From assembly GCF_029240215.1 (NCBI RefSeq), contig NZ_JARBTK010000004.1, forward strand, positions 372,001 to 436,000: 64,000 nt of DNA. The letters run 5' to 3'. This document shows positions 9,502-17,601 of the stretch, piece by piece. This stretch comes from Chryseobacterium sp. (lineage in GTDB: Bacteria; Bacteroidota; Bacteroidia; Flavobacteriales; Weeksellaceae). Numbering within the stretch: the stretch's first letter is position 1; each line of letters begins with the position of its first letter. The translations under genes and the position numbers were made by a program. Below the pieces are notes generated by a model, which had not been told where the DNA came from, did no database searches, and was given only the letters and a program-made list of their open reading frames with translations.

Positions 9502-10155
9502 TTATACAATGGTATCGTAAAAAGCATTTTGCTGCTCCTGCCTTTTTATTTCTTTAATATGAAAAAGGCACATAGAGTAATCAGCAGCCGGCAAACCTAT
9601 AATCTTTTCATAATTGCAAAGCTTTTCATGTACTTTATTTTCCCACTTAATTCCTTTATTAAGCTTAAAAATACGGTGTTGATAATCCGGATAGTTGATG
9701 TATCCTTGATCATTCACCTGCCAGTTCCATTGCTTAACGTGCTCATCTGTAATTCCGTTGACGATATTTATTCTTGGAACCATAAAAACATCTTTCTTCC
9801 TTTTTCTAAACAGATAATATTTTATTTCTTTTATCAAAGATTCTTTTGGAATTTCATCGGCATCTATCTGAAATAAATAATCTTTTGTTGCAGTGCTGAT
9901 CAAATTATTTTTAAATGTTGCAAAATCACCATCGAGACGTGCCTCAATTCTGATAATTCTTTCTCCATAGGTATCTAAAATATCTGCGACTTTCTGATCT
10001 TTTTTAGTAATATCCTGCAAAACAATTACCTCATCATTTTTATCAATGAGAGGAAGTAAAACATCCAAAAGCTTCGTAATCTCCTCGGCTTCATTATTAA
10101 CAGTAATTGCATAGGATATTTTTGGCAGCGGCAATATTTTTCTTAGCAGTTTCAT
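9502..10155 (-). CDS. Glycosyltransferase family 2
   Basis: A 217-aa GT-A protein. ISYAITVNNEAEEITKLLDVL at the N-terminus is the GT2 nucleotide-binding strand and helix, and FQIDADEIP near residue 115 is the metal-binding DxD region. No membrane segment. It overlaps the preceding stop by one base and is followed 8 bases later by the GT4 gene. Likely acts on the same surface polysaccharide; donor unknown. Confidence 0.82.
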   Translation of the reverse strand: MKLLRKILPLPKISYAITVNNEAEEITKLLDVLLPLIDKNDEVIVLQDITKKDQKVADILDTYGERIIRIEARLDGDFATFKNNLISTATKDYLFQIDADEIPKESLIKEIKYYLFRKRKKDVFMVPRINIVNGITDEHVKQWNWQVNDQGYINYPDYQHRIFKLNKGIKWENKVHEKLCNYEKIIGLPAADYSMCLFHIKEIKRQEQQNAFYDTIV

Positions 10156-11336
10156 TAAATTTCCATGTTTTTAAAGATGAGTGATTTTTCTATTCTTTCC
10201 GGTTGGTTAAAAAATATTAACGGACGGTAAGGTTTTACGATTTTCAAAAACGATTTAATGAAAATATTTGGATTAAGATAACTCTTTTTATTTTCTTTAA
10301 TAAGAAGAGAAAGATTTAAAATTGAATTCAGTGTTTTTCCGTTAAAAGCTTTGCCGTCAACAAATATCATTACATCATGATTTTGAATTTTGGTGAGTGG
10401 CTTTATTCTTTCTTTTAAATCAAACTTTGTCTGAGTTTGTTCATTCTTGATGTAATCATCATATAGAAAATCAACGTAAACAGTTTTTGCCAGAGGTTCT
10501 AATTGATATAGTTGATCAATATTTCCTTTTCTCAAAACGATCCCTACATCATATTTTATAGGAATTGTCGCATTGTTTTTACTTCCCCACTTTCTGATAA
10601 AATTTCTTTGGGATTTGTGTTCAATTGCTTCTGTTTTGCTTTTGTATTCATCCGAAAATCTTGAAGTTTTACTTACAAAATGGTAAATCAAAGCAGTATG
10701 TAGCTGAACGGTTTTCAGACCTAATAATTTTAACCGGATAATCAGATCATCATCTTCACAAAACATCGGGTTAAACAGATTGTCTAATCCACCGATTTCT
10801 AATAATACAGATCTTTTAACACATAAAAAAAACGAAGTGTGTTCTGTAGGAGTATTAGAGCTGTTTATTCCTGAGATATATTCATTTTCAAAATCAAAAA
10901 ACTTCTGAAAATCGAATGTATGAATATCATCACCAAAATCCTTTGTCAACTTCCAATCACGAAAATCTCCTGTGAATATTGGCGGTTCTATTACTTTATA
11001 AAAATTAATATCATTCTCTGAAAGGTTTTCAGATAGATTATTGAGGAATTTTTCACCGACAACCATGTCGTTGTGAAGGAAACATACAAACTTTTTTGTC
11101 GATATTTCTGTCGCTTTGTTGTAGGTATCTGATAATGTTTTGCTCTCGTTGTGATGATAATATTTCAAGAAGGGATCTTGTAAACTATCTAACCATTCAT
11201 TGGTCCCGTCTGTACTTCCATAGCTCACAAAAACAACTTCTACAAACGGGTATAATTTTCTCACATTTTCGTAAAAAAATTTAGAATATTCTAAATTATT
11301 CTTCAGTCCAACTAAGAAAGAAATATCATGTTCCAT
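10155..11336 (-). CDS. Glycosyltransferase family 2 with C-terminal extension
   Basis: A 393-aa protein. Residues 1-240 form a GT2 domain: ISFLVGLKNNLEYSKFF, VSYGSTDGTNEWL, the CFLHNDMVV metal-site segment and the acceptor-side FCEDDDLIIRLKLLG (ED[DE] motif). The last ~150 residues carry no motif I recognise and may recognise acceptor or partner. It follows the cupin gene by 12 bases and overlaps the next gene by one base, indicating one operon. Confidence 0.83.
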   Translation of the reverse strand: MEHDISFLVGLKNNLEYSKFFYENVRKLYPFVEVVFVSYGSTDGTNEWLDSLQDPFLKYYHHNESKTLSDTYNKATEISTKKFVCFLHNDMVVGEKFLNNLSENLSENDINFYKVIEPPIFTGDFRDWKLTKDFGDDIHTFDFQKFFDFENEYISGINSSNTPTEHTSFFLCVKRSVLLEIGGLDNLFNPMFCEDDDLIIRLKLLGLKTVQLHTALIYHFVSKTSRFSDEYKSKTEAIEHKSQRNFIRKWGSKNNATIPIKYDVGIVLRKGNIDQLYQLEPLAKTVYVDFLYDDYIKNEQTQTKFDLKERIKPLTKIQNHDVMIFVDGKAFNGKTLNSILNLSLLIKENKKSYLNPNIFIKSFLKIVKPYRPLIFFNQPERIEKSLIFKNMEI

Positions 11337-11348
11337 TAAATTTTTTGC

Positions 11349-11693
11349 TTACTTCCTGTCATACTCATCCTCCAGTCTCACAATATCATCCTCTCCAAAA
11401 TAAGTTCCGGTTTGCACTTCTATAAATACAACAGGTTTGTCAGAGAGATTCATCATTCTATGCTTTGCACCCAAAGGAATAAAAATGCTTTCTCCGTAAG
11501 ACAAAGAAATCTCCTTATCATCAAGCACAACTGTAGCATCACCTTCGATAATCGTCCATTGTTCCTGTCTTTTATGATGATACTGATATGATAATTTCTG
11601 ACCCGGATTAACTTCTATTCTTTTTAATTTATAATGAGGTTCATCTGCCAAAACAAAATATTTCCCCCAAGGTCTTTCACCAATTTCTAACAT
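11349..11693 (-). CDS. Cupin, mannose-6-phosphate isomerase type II C-terminal-like
   Basis: A 114-aa single-domain cupin that matches the C-terminal isomerase part of bifunctional ManC/AlgA proteins: RPWGKYFVLA, YQYHHKRQEQWTIIEG (metal-binding His/Glu cluster), the PLGAKHRMMN second motif and the terminal VQTGTYFGEDDIVRLEDEY. The guanylyltransferase half of ManC is absent. It leads the minus-strand glycosyltransferase operon, with a -7 box at 11713-11720. It could isomerise fructose-6-P/mannose-6-P to feed GDP-mannose, or act on another sugar phosphate. Confidence 0.85.
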   Translation of the reverse strand: MLEIGERPWGKYFVLADEPHYKLKRIEVNPGQKLSYQYHHKRQEQWTIIEGDATVVLDDKEISLSYGESIFIPLGAKHRMMNLSDKPVVFIEVQTGTYFGEDDIVRLEDEYDRK

Positions 11694-11712
11694 TATCTCT
11701 AATCTTTAAATA

Positions 11713-11720
11713 CAAAAGTA
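11713..11720 (-). promoter_or_regulatory. -7 promoter box of the cupin-glycosyltransferase operon
   Basis: TACTTTTG on the minus strand matches the Bacteroidota TAnnTTTG consensus and lies 19 bases before the cupin ATG. No convincing -33 TTTG element was found at the usual distance. Confidence 0.6.
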
Positions 11721-11785
11721 AAAACTTAAATTATAAATCTCGTATTATTTAAAAAAAAATAAGAATTTTGCATAAAATTAATAAA

Positions 11786-12694
11786 ATGAAAATTAGCGGC
11801 TACGGATATGTACGAAATGGCTTCCAGTATGGTGTTCCTTTTTTAGAATCCATTCAATCGGTTTTACCTGTTTGTGATGAATTTATCGCAGTTGTAGGAG
11901 ATTCCACAGACGGAACCCGAGAAGCTATTGAAAATTTAAACAGTCCTAAAATTAGAATCGTTGATACCATTTGGGATGACAATCTGAAGCAGCACGGTAA
12001 AATTTTTGCCCAACAATCCAATATTGGCTTAGAGCATGTAACTGGTGACTGGGTTTTTCATATTCAGGCAGACGAAGTTATTCATGAAAATGATTTGCCC
12101 AAAATTCTTGAAAATATTAAAAAATACAATGACAATCCTGTTGTCGAAGGCTTTTTACAGCCATTTCTTCACTTTTGGGGAGATTACAATCACATCAGAA
12201 ACAGTAGAGCAGTACATAAAAACGAGATCAGAATTTTTAAAAATAATCCTGAGATCAGATCTTACATCGATTCACAAGGTTTTAGAAAGTTTAAATCTAA
12301 TGAAGGCTATTTAAATGGCAGTGAAAGAGGAGAAAAATTAAAAGTTTTGCGTCTTGACGCTCCGATTTACCACTATAATTCTGTGAGATCAAGAAAAAAA
12401 ATGATGCTCAAAGCCAATAATTTTGAATATTACTACGGTCATAAAGATGAAAAATTGGTTGAAACACCGAAAGAAGAATACAATTATCATACAGTCGACA
12501 GAGTTGGAAAATTTTTAGGAACACATCCAAAAGTAATGACGCAGGCAATTGCCAATCACGATTTTGTTTTCGAGCACGATAAATCTCAGGCAGTTTGGGA
12601 CAAAAAAGATAAATTGGTACAACCTTTAGAAGATTTACTTAAAATAAGAATCGGCGAATACAAAAATTATATTTTACTAAAAAACATCAAATAG
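11786..12694 (+). CDS. Glycosyltransferase family 2
   Basis: A 302-aa GT2 enzyme: KISGYGYVRNGFQYGVPFLE at the N-terminus, VVGDSTDGTREAIENL with the donor-binding Asp, and HIQADEVIHENDL as the DxD-like site. ATG 11786 is chosen over an in-frame TTG at 11768, which lies in an AT-rich promoter-like stretch. It is divergent from the cupin operon and is followed by gltX 75 bases later. Its target is probably the same surface glycan; no membrane anchor is visible. Confidence 0.82.
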   Translation: MKISGYGYVRNGFQYGVPFLESIQSVLPVCDEFIAVVGDSTDGTREAIENLNSPKIRIVDTIWDDNLKQHGKIFAQQSNIGLEHVTGDWVFHIQADEVIHENDLPKILENIKKYNDNPVVEGFLQPFLHFWGDYNHIRNSRAVHKNEIRIFKNNPEIRSYIDSQGFRKFKSNEGYLNGSERGEKLKVLRLDAPIYHYNSVRSRKKMMLKANNFEYYYGHKDEKLVETPKEEYNYHTVDRVGKFLGTHPKVMTQAIANHDFVFEHDKSQAVWDKKDKLVQPLEDLLKIRIGEYKNYILLKNIK

Positions 12695-12743
12695 TTTTTT
12701 ATAAAAAAGGCTTTCTTTTACTGATAAACTTTTTTGAAATGCT

Positions 12744-12751
12744 TAAATTTG
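12744..12751 (+). promoter_or_regulatory. -7 promoter box of gltX
   Basis: TAAATTTG, an exact TAnnTTTG match, ends 18 bases before ATG 12770. It rules out the upstream TTG at 12734 as the gltX start because that codon precedes the box. Confidence 0.7.
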
Positions 12752-12769
12752 CACCTTAATTTCAAAGAA

Positions 12770-14497
12770 ATGAATAAAGTAAGAGTCCGTTTTGCACCAA
12801 GTCCTACAGGACCTTTGCATTTGGGAGGTGTAAGAACTGCATTGTATGATTATCTTTTTGCAAAAAATCAGGGCGGTGAATTTGTATTGAGAATTGAAGA
12901 TACCGATACCGCAAGATACGTAGAAGGAGCCGAAGATTATATTGAAGAAGCTCTTGAATGGTGCGGAATTATCCCCGATGAAAGCCCCAAAAAAGGCGGA
13001 AAATTTGCACCTTACAGACAATCAGAAAGAAGAGACATTTACGACAGATACACCGAGCAGATCTTAAAAACAGATTATGCTTACATTGCTTTTGATACTG
13101 CTGAAGAACTGGACGCCATTCGTGCTGAATTTGAAGCCAATGGAGAAGTTTTCTCTTACGACAACAAGACCAGAAACCGTTTAAAAAACAGCATTGCACT
13201 TTCTGAAGAAGAAGTTCAAAAGCTTTTGGATGCAAAAACCCCCTATGTTGTACGATTCAAAATGCCTGTTGACAGAACTTTAGGTTTAGTAGACATTATC
13301 CGCGGAAATTCTGCAGTGAATACCAATACTTTAGACGATAAAGTTTTAGTGAAAAATGACGGAATGCCAACCTATCATTTCGCCAACATCATCGATGATC
13401 ACGAAATGGAAATTTCCCACGTCATTCGCGGTGAAGAATGGTTGCCTTCTTTAGGTTTACATACTTTATTATATGAAGCAATGGGTTGGAAAGCTCCTGA
13501 GTTTGCTCACCTTTCTTTGATTTTAAAACCTGACGTTTCAACGTTAATCAATAAAGATAATATTGACAGCATCACAAAATCTTTTACAGAAGAATTTGTA
13601 ACAAAAAACAGCCAGTTTTCTTTTGACGAATCAGCTGCAATTATCAAATCATTCTTTTCAGAAGTGAAAAGTCCGAGATTTAAATCTATGTTGAATGAAA
13701 ATGAGAAAGACAATGAAGTAACTGCCTCTTTAAAACAATTTTTGAAGAAGGGTCTTTCGGGAAAATTAAGCAAAAGAGACGGCGACAAATTCGGATTTCC
13801 TGTATTTCCTTTAAATTTTACAGATCCCGCAACTGGAAATGTTTCTCAAGGTTACAGAGAAAACGGCTATCTTCCTGAAGCATTTATCAACATGGTTGCA
13901 CTTTTAGGCTGGTCTCCTGCTGATGATAAAGAAATTTTGACCTTGGAAGAAATGGCAAAAGAATTTGATTTAAATAAAGTTCACAAAGCCGGTGCAAGAT
14001 TCAGTAAAGAAAAATCTGAGTGGTTTAATCATCAGTATATTCAATTGAAATCGGATGAAGAATTGCTTGAAATTTTAAAAAATTCAGATTTAAATTTAAA
14101 TACTTCGGACGAAAAATTATTGAAGATCATTCATCTGATGAAAGAAAGAGCCACTTTCCCGAAAGACATCTACGAAAACGGAAAATTCTTTTTTGAAGCT
14201 CCGACTTCTTACGATGAAAAAGCGTCTAAAAAGGCATGGAACGATGAAACCTCAGACCTTTTAACTGAATTTTCTGTCATGCTGAGCGGACTCGAAGCAT
14301 TCACATCAGAAAATATCAAGCAAAACTTACACGATTTTGCAGAAAACAAAGGTGTAGGAATGGGAAAAGTGATGATGCCGTTGCGTTTAGCCTTAGTTGG
14401 GGAATTGAAAGGTCCGGACGTTCCGGATATTTTGGAACTCGTTGGTAAAGAAGAAAGTACAGCCAGAATAAACAATGCTGTAAATAATTTTAAATAG
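12770..14497 (+). CDS. gltX: Glutamate--tRNA ligase with an internal insertion
   Basis: Charges tRNA(Glu) with glutamate in the cytoplasm. It begins MNKVRVRFAPSPTGPLHLGG, with the class I HIGH equivalent HLGG, and has the IEDTDTAR and VIRGEEWLPS active-site segments. The KMSKS equivalent is KLSKR at residues 332-336. At 575 aa it is about 70 residues longer than the ~505 aa I expect for this family. The extra stretch is residues 255-329, between the FAHLSLILKP strand and KLSKR, a place where relatives usually have a few residues. The reading frame is continuous and both flanks are conserved, so the enzyme should be active. Start supported by the -7 box at 12744. Confidence 0.96.
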   Translation: MNKVRVRFAPSPTGPLHLGGVRTALYDYLFAKNQGGEFVLRIEDTDTARYVEGAEDYIEEALEWCGIIPDESPKKGGKFAPYRQSERRDIYDRYTEQILKTDYAYIAFDTAEELDAIRAEFEANGEVFSYDNKTRNRLKNSIALSEEEVQKLLDAKTPYVVRFKMPVDRTLGLVDIIRGNSAVNTNTLDDKVLVKNDGMPTYHFANIIDDHEMEISHVIRGEEWLPSLGLHTLLYEAMGWKAPEFAHLSLILKPDVSTLINKDNIDSITKSFTEEFVTKNSQFSFDESAAIIKSFFSEVKSPRFKSMLNENEKDNEVTASLKQFLKKGLSGKLSKRDGDKFGFPVFPLNFTDPATGNVSQGYRENGYLPEAFINMVALLGWSPADDKEILTLEEMAKEFDLNKVHKAGARFSKEKSEWFNHQYIQLKSDEELLEILKNSDLNLNTSDEKLLKIIHLMKERATFPKDIYENGKFFFEAPTSYDEKASKKAWNDETSDLLTEFSVMLSGLEAFTSENIKQNLHDFAENKGVGMGKVMMPLRLALVGELKGPDVPDILELVGKEESTARINNAVNNFK

Positions 14498-14515
14498 AGT
14501 TGCATAATTTTTCAT

Positions 14516-14523
14516 AAATTTGA
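14516..14523 (+). promoter_or_regulatory. -7 promoter box of accA
   Basis: TAAATTTG in the 47-base gltX-accA gap, ending 21 bases before the accA ATG; exact match to TAnnTTTG. Confidence 0.65.
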
Positions 14524-14544
14524 AAGATTTAATTTACTTCAAGA

Positions 14545-15501
14545 ATGGAATATTTAAGTTTCGAACTTCCTATAAAAGAACTGATGGATCAGTATCAAAC
14601 CTGTTCATTGGTAGGAGAAGAAAGTGGTGTTGATGTAAAATTAGCATGCAGTCAGATCGAGGATAAGATTATAGATAAGAAAAAAGAAATCTATGGAAAT
14701 CTTACACCTTGGCAAAGAGTACAGTTATCGCGTCATCCGGATCGCCCTTATACTATCGACTATATCAAAGGAATGGTAGACAAAGGAAGCTTTCTGGAAC
14801 TTCACGGTGACAGAAACTTTGCAGATGATCCTGCGATGATCGGAGGTTTAGCTACTTTAGACGGTCAGAAAATCATGATTATCGGCACCCAGAAAGGGAG
14901 AACGACCAAAGAAAGACAGCACAGAAGATTCGGAATGCCGAATCCTGAAGGATACAGAAAAGCTTTAAGGCTAATGAAATTAGCCGAAAAGTTCAAAATT
15001 CCTGTGATCACTTTAGTAGACACACCGGGAGCTTACCCTGGATTGGAAGCTGAAGAAAGAGGACAAGGTGAAGCCATTGCAAGAAATATTTTTGAAATGA
15101 CGATGCTTAAAACTCCTATTTTCACTTACATTATCGGTGAAGGAGCGAGTGGCGGAGCTTTAGGAATTGGTGTTGGTAACAAAGTATATATGCTAGAAAA
15201 CACTTGGTACACTGTAATTGCACCGGAAAGCTGTTCTTCAATCTTATGGAGAAACTGGGATCACAAAGAAGATGCTGCCAATGCATTGAATCTGACCCCA
15301 AAAGATGCTTTAAGAGAAAAGTTCATCGACGGAATCATTGAAGAACCACTTGGTGGAGCTCATTACGATCCAGAAACTACTTACTTGAATTTAAAGACTT
15401 CGATTTTGCAAAACATCAAAGCCTTCTCAAAATTCACAGGCAAAGAACTGGAAACCCAAAGACAAGATAAATTTATTGCGATGGGGCAATTTAAAGGATA
15501 A
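14545..15501 (+). CDS. accA: Acetyl-CoA carboxylase carboxyltransferase subunit alpha
   Basis: With AccD, transfers the carboxyl group from biotin on BCCP to acetyl-CoA to form malonyl-CoA. 318 aa, normal length. Visible hallmarks are [59 protein letters not shown] and the oxyanion-loop region [14 protein letters not shown]. No zinc finger, as expected for AccA. It is monocistronic here, with its own -7 box and a strong palindromic terminator, and sits 13 kb from accBC. Confidence 0.98.
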   Translation: MEYLSFELPIKELMDQYQTCSLVGEESGVDVKLACSQIEDKIIDKKKEIYGNLTPWQRVQLSRHPDRPYTIDYIKGMVDKGSFLELHGDRNFADDPAMIGGLATLDGQKIMIIGTQKGRTTKERQHRRFGMPNPEGYRKALRLMKLAEKFKIPVITLVDTPGAYPGLEAEERGQGEAIARNIFEMTMLKTPIFTYIIGEGASGGALGIGVGNKVYMLENTWYTVIAPESCSSILWRNWDHKEDAANALNLTPKDALREKFIDGIIEEPLGGAHYDPETTYLNLKTSILQNIKAFSKFTGKELETQRQDKFIAMGQFKG

Positions 15502-15537
15502 AATAATAATTTTTAATAAATTAATTTTTAAAGTTAA

Positions 15538-15579
15538 TAATAGGAGAAGCCTTGCAAATTTGCAAGGCTTCTCCTATTA
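15538..15579. terminator. Perfect 42-bp palindrome, terminator of accA
   Basis: Bases 15538-15558 are the exact reverse complement of 15559-15579, with no spacer (centre GCAAATTTGC). It lies 36 bases after accA and can act in both directions. No long T run follows, so efficiency is uncertain, but the stem is very stable. Confidence 0.75.
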
Positions 15580-15625
15580 AATCTATGTTTCTATGTTTTA
15601 TTTATTTTTTATTATTACCCACTTA

Positions 15626-15684
15626 GTTTGTCATTCCGGAGGAATCTAAGCAAATTTTGTAGAGATTCCTCCGGAATGACAAAC
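15626..15684. repeat. Dispersed inverted repeat, full copy
   Basis: A perfect 22-base inverted repeat: arm 15626-15647 and arm 15663-15684 with a 15-base loop. The core is CATTCCGGAGGAATC. One arm is present again, base for base, at 58852-58873. This marks a mobile or propagated intergenic repeat (REP/MITE-like). There is no coding capacity. Confidence 0.8.
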
Positions 15685-15729
15685 TTTGCGAGTGAATCGA
15701 ATATTAAATATTGGAAATCATTTATATTT

Positions 15730-16431
15730 TTACTCTGCCACATCCAGCTGGATCTCAATATCTCTGTGAATTTTTTTCAGCGAAGAATATTTGGCATCAC
15801 ATACCATTGTGGTCAAAACATACTCTCCCTTTTCTATGAGAATAAAATTCTGCCCTTTGGCAGGAACATCAATGTTATAGTATTTTTTGCCGCTTATTTT
15901 TACAATCAACCGGCAGTTTGATTTATTTTTGATACTAATGTAGGCTTCTTTATCACTGGGATCATGATTGAAAATATGAGTAAGCATATTAGCTGTTTTC
16001 TTTGCTTTATCACTTGGCTCGGCTTTCTTGCTTGTGCTTCCCAAGCTTGCATAGCTCACATTTCTTTCGGGTTTGGCAGCACTTCCTGTATTGGCTGCCA
16101 TCTCTTTTCCTTTATTAAGCTCACTGTTGCTAACAATCTTTTCAATTTTATCTTTACTTAATGGCTTGATTGTTGGTTTGGCTTCAGGAGAATTATCTGC
16201 CATAATAATGGTGATCAGTCTTTTCTTAAAAAAATCTGTGCGTGCATGACCCGGATTCTGTTTCAGAAATCCTGCGATGATTCTTGGCTCGTTAGAAGTT
16301 TCAGCTTCAGTTTCTGTATATATAATGACCGTTTCTTTCTCGGCAACCACTTTGGTTTTGGCTTTTTTCTTTTTTTGAGAGAAGCCCAGACAGAATATAG
16401 AGAGGAATAAGATTAGAAATAATTTCTTCAT
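15730..16431 (-). CDS. Secreted protein of a four-member paralog family
   Basis: A 233-aa protein of unknown function with a signal peptide (MKKLFLILFLSIFCLGFSQ) followed by a Lys-rich start of the mature chain. Residues ~148-233 form a domain shared with the genes at 32257, 33827 and 34555: NKSNCRLIVKISGKKYY, then about 30 residues later MVCDAKYSS. The two Cys are conserved in all four members and could form a disulfide. The N-terminal part also has a weak IIAGFLKQNPGHAR segment matching the FLRDAHPDDPRR segment of the 32257 gene. It lies between accA and tsf on the opposite strand. Possibly the domain called DUF6759 in databases (from memory, not checked). Confidence 0.75.
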   Translation of the reverse strand: MKKLFLILFLSIFCLGFSQKKKKAKTKVVAEKETVIIYTETEAETSNEPRIIAGFLKQNPGHARTDFFKKRLITIIMADNSPEAKPTIKPLSKDKIEKIVSNSELNKGKEMAANTGSAAKPERNVSYASLGSTSKKAEPSDKAKKTANMLTHIFNHDPSDKEAYISIKNKSNCRLIVKISGKKYYNIDVPAKGQNFILIEKGEYVLTTMVCDAKYSSLKKIHRDIEIQLDVAE

Positions 16432-16508
16432 GTAGTAAAAACCTTTAAAAATTTATTAAATAATACTATAACGTGAAAAGTCATTTTTTAGTTTATCATT
16501 AAAATCAT

Positions 16509-16516
16509 TATCTTTG
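16509..16516 (+). promoter_or_regulatory. -7 promoter box of tsf
   Basis: TATCTTTG, exact TAnnTTTG match, 62 bases before the tsf ATG, giving a leader of about 55 nt. In most bacteria tsf is co-transcribed with rpsB; here it needs its own promoter. Confidence 0.65.
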
Positions 16517-16578
16517 CACATCTTTAAAATAAACTATTAAAGTTAATCATAATTTTAAATAAAAAAATAATAAATATT

Positions 16579-17406
16579 ATGTCTTATTCACCAGCTGCTG
16601 CAGACGTAGCAAAATTGAGAAACCAAACAGGTGCAGGTATGATGGACTGCAAGAAAGCTTTAGTTGAAGCAGAAGGAGACTTCGAAAAAGCAGTAGATAT
16701 CCTTAGAAAAAAAGGACAGAAAGTAGCTGCAAACAGAGCTGACAGAGAATCTTCTGAAGGTGCTGTAATCGCTAGAGTAAATGAAGATAACACTTTAGGT
16801 ACTATCATTTCTTTAAACTGTGAGACTGACTTTGTTGCTAAAAACGAAGCGTTCATCGAGTTAGCTTACGAAATTGCTGAAATGGCTATTTTCGCTGCTA
16901 CTAAAGAAGAATTATTGGCTACAGATTTCCACGGAATGACTGTTGCTGAGAAATTAATCGAGCAAACTGGAGTTATCGGTGAGAAAATCGAGATCGGTGC
17001 ATTCGAAAGAATCACAGGACCTTTCCTGGGAGCTTACATCCACGCTGGAAACAAAATTGCTGCAATCACTTCACTTTCTGCAAAAGTAGACGGTGCTGAC
17101 GAAGTTGCTAAAGCTGTTTCTATGCAGGCTGCTGCAATGAACCCTATCGCTCTTGACGAAACTAAAGTTTCTCAGGAAACTATCGATAAAGAATTGGAAA
17201 TCGAAAGACACAAACTTACTGAAGAAGGTAAGCCTGCAAATATTATCGACAATATCCTGAAAGGTAAAATGCAGAGATTCTACAAAGACAATACTTTGGT
17301 ACACCAGGATTTCATCAAAGACAGTTCTATTTCTGTTGCTGATTACGTAAAATCTGTAAACGCAGACTTGAAAGTTACAGGATTTGTAAGAGTAAGCTTA
17401 GCTTAA
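16579..17406 (+). CDS. tsf: Translation elongation factor Ts
   Basis: Guanine nucleotide exchange factor for EF-Tu. 275 aa, with the N-terminal UBA-like domain VAKLRNQTGAGMMDCKKAL, the NCETDFVAKNEAFIELA core-domain signature and IHAGNKIAAI in the second half. It stands alone on the plus strand with its own -7 box and terminator. rpsB, its usual upstream partner, lies about 18 kb away on the minus strand with rpsI and rplM. Confidence 0.98.
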   Translation: MSYSPAAADVAKLRNQTGAGMMDCKKALVEAEGDFEKAVDILRKKGQKVAANRADRESSEGAVIARVNEDNTLGTIISLNCETDFVAKNEAFIELAYEIAEMAIFAATKEELLATDFHGMTVAEKLIEQTGVIGEKIEIGAFERITGPFLGAYIHAGNKIAAITSLSAKVDGADEVAKAVSMQAAAMNPIALDETKVSQETIDKELEIERHKLTEEGKPANIIDNILKGKMQRFYKDNTLVHQDFIKDSSISVADYVKSVNADLKVTGFVRVSLA

Positions 17407-17428
17407 TCATCCTTTCAAACAAATATAC

Positions 17429-17458
17429 AATCCCGGTGAATTTTTCATCGGGATTTTT
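17429..17458 (+). terminator. Intrinsic terminator of tsf
   Basis: Stem 17429-17440 pairs with 17444-17455 (one G-T wobble) around a TTT loop; the 3' arm runs into a short T tract. Lies 22 bases after the tsf stop. Confidence 0.85.
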
Positions 17459-17574
17459 GCTTCATGCAAATTGTAAACATTAACAAATTATGAAGTTTAC
17501 TTTAAAAAATTCACATTTTGAAAAAACATTAAAATATGTTAAAAAATTAATATAATATTTTGATTATTAATACT

Positions 17575-17582
17575 TAAATTTG
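17575..17582 (+). promoter_or_regulatory. -7 promoter box of the first giant surface gene
   Basis: TAAATTTG, exact TAnnTTTG match, ending 19 bases before the ATG at 17602. The upstream region is very AT-rich. Confidence 0.65.
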
Positions 17583-17601
17583 TCGCCCTTTTAAATCCGG
17601 C

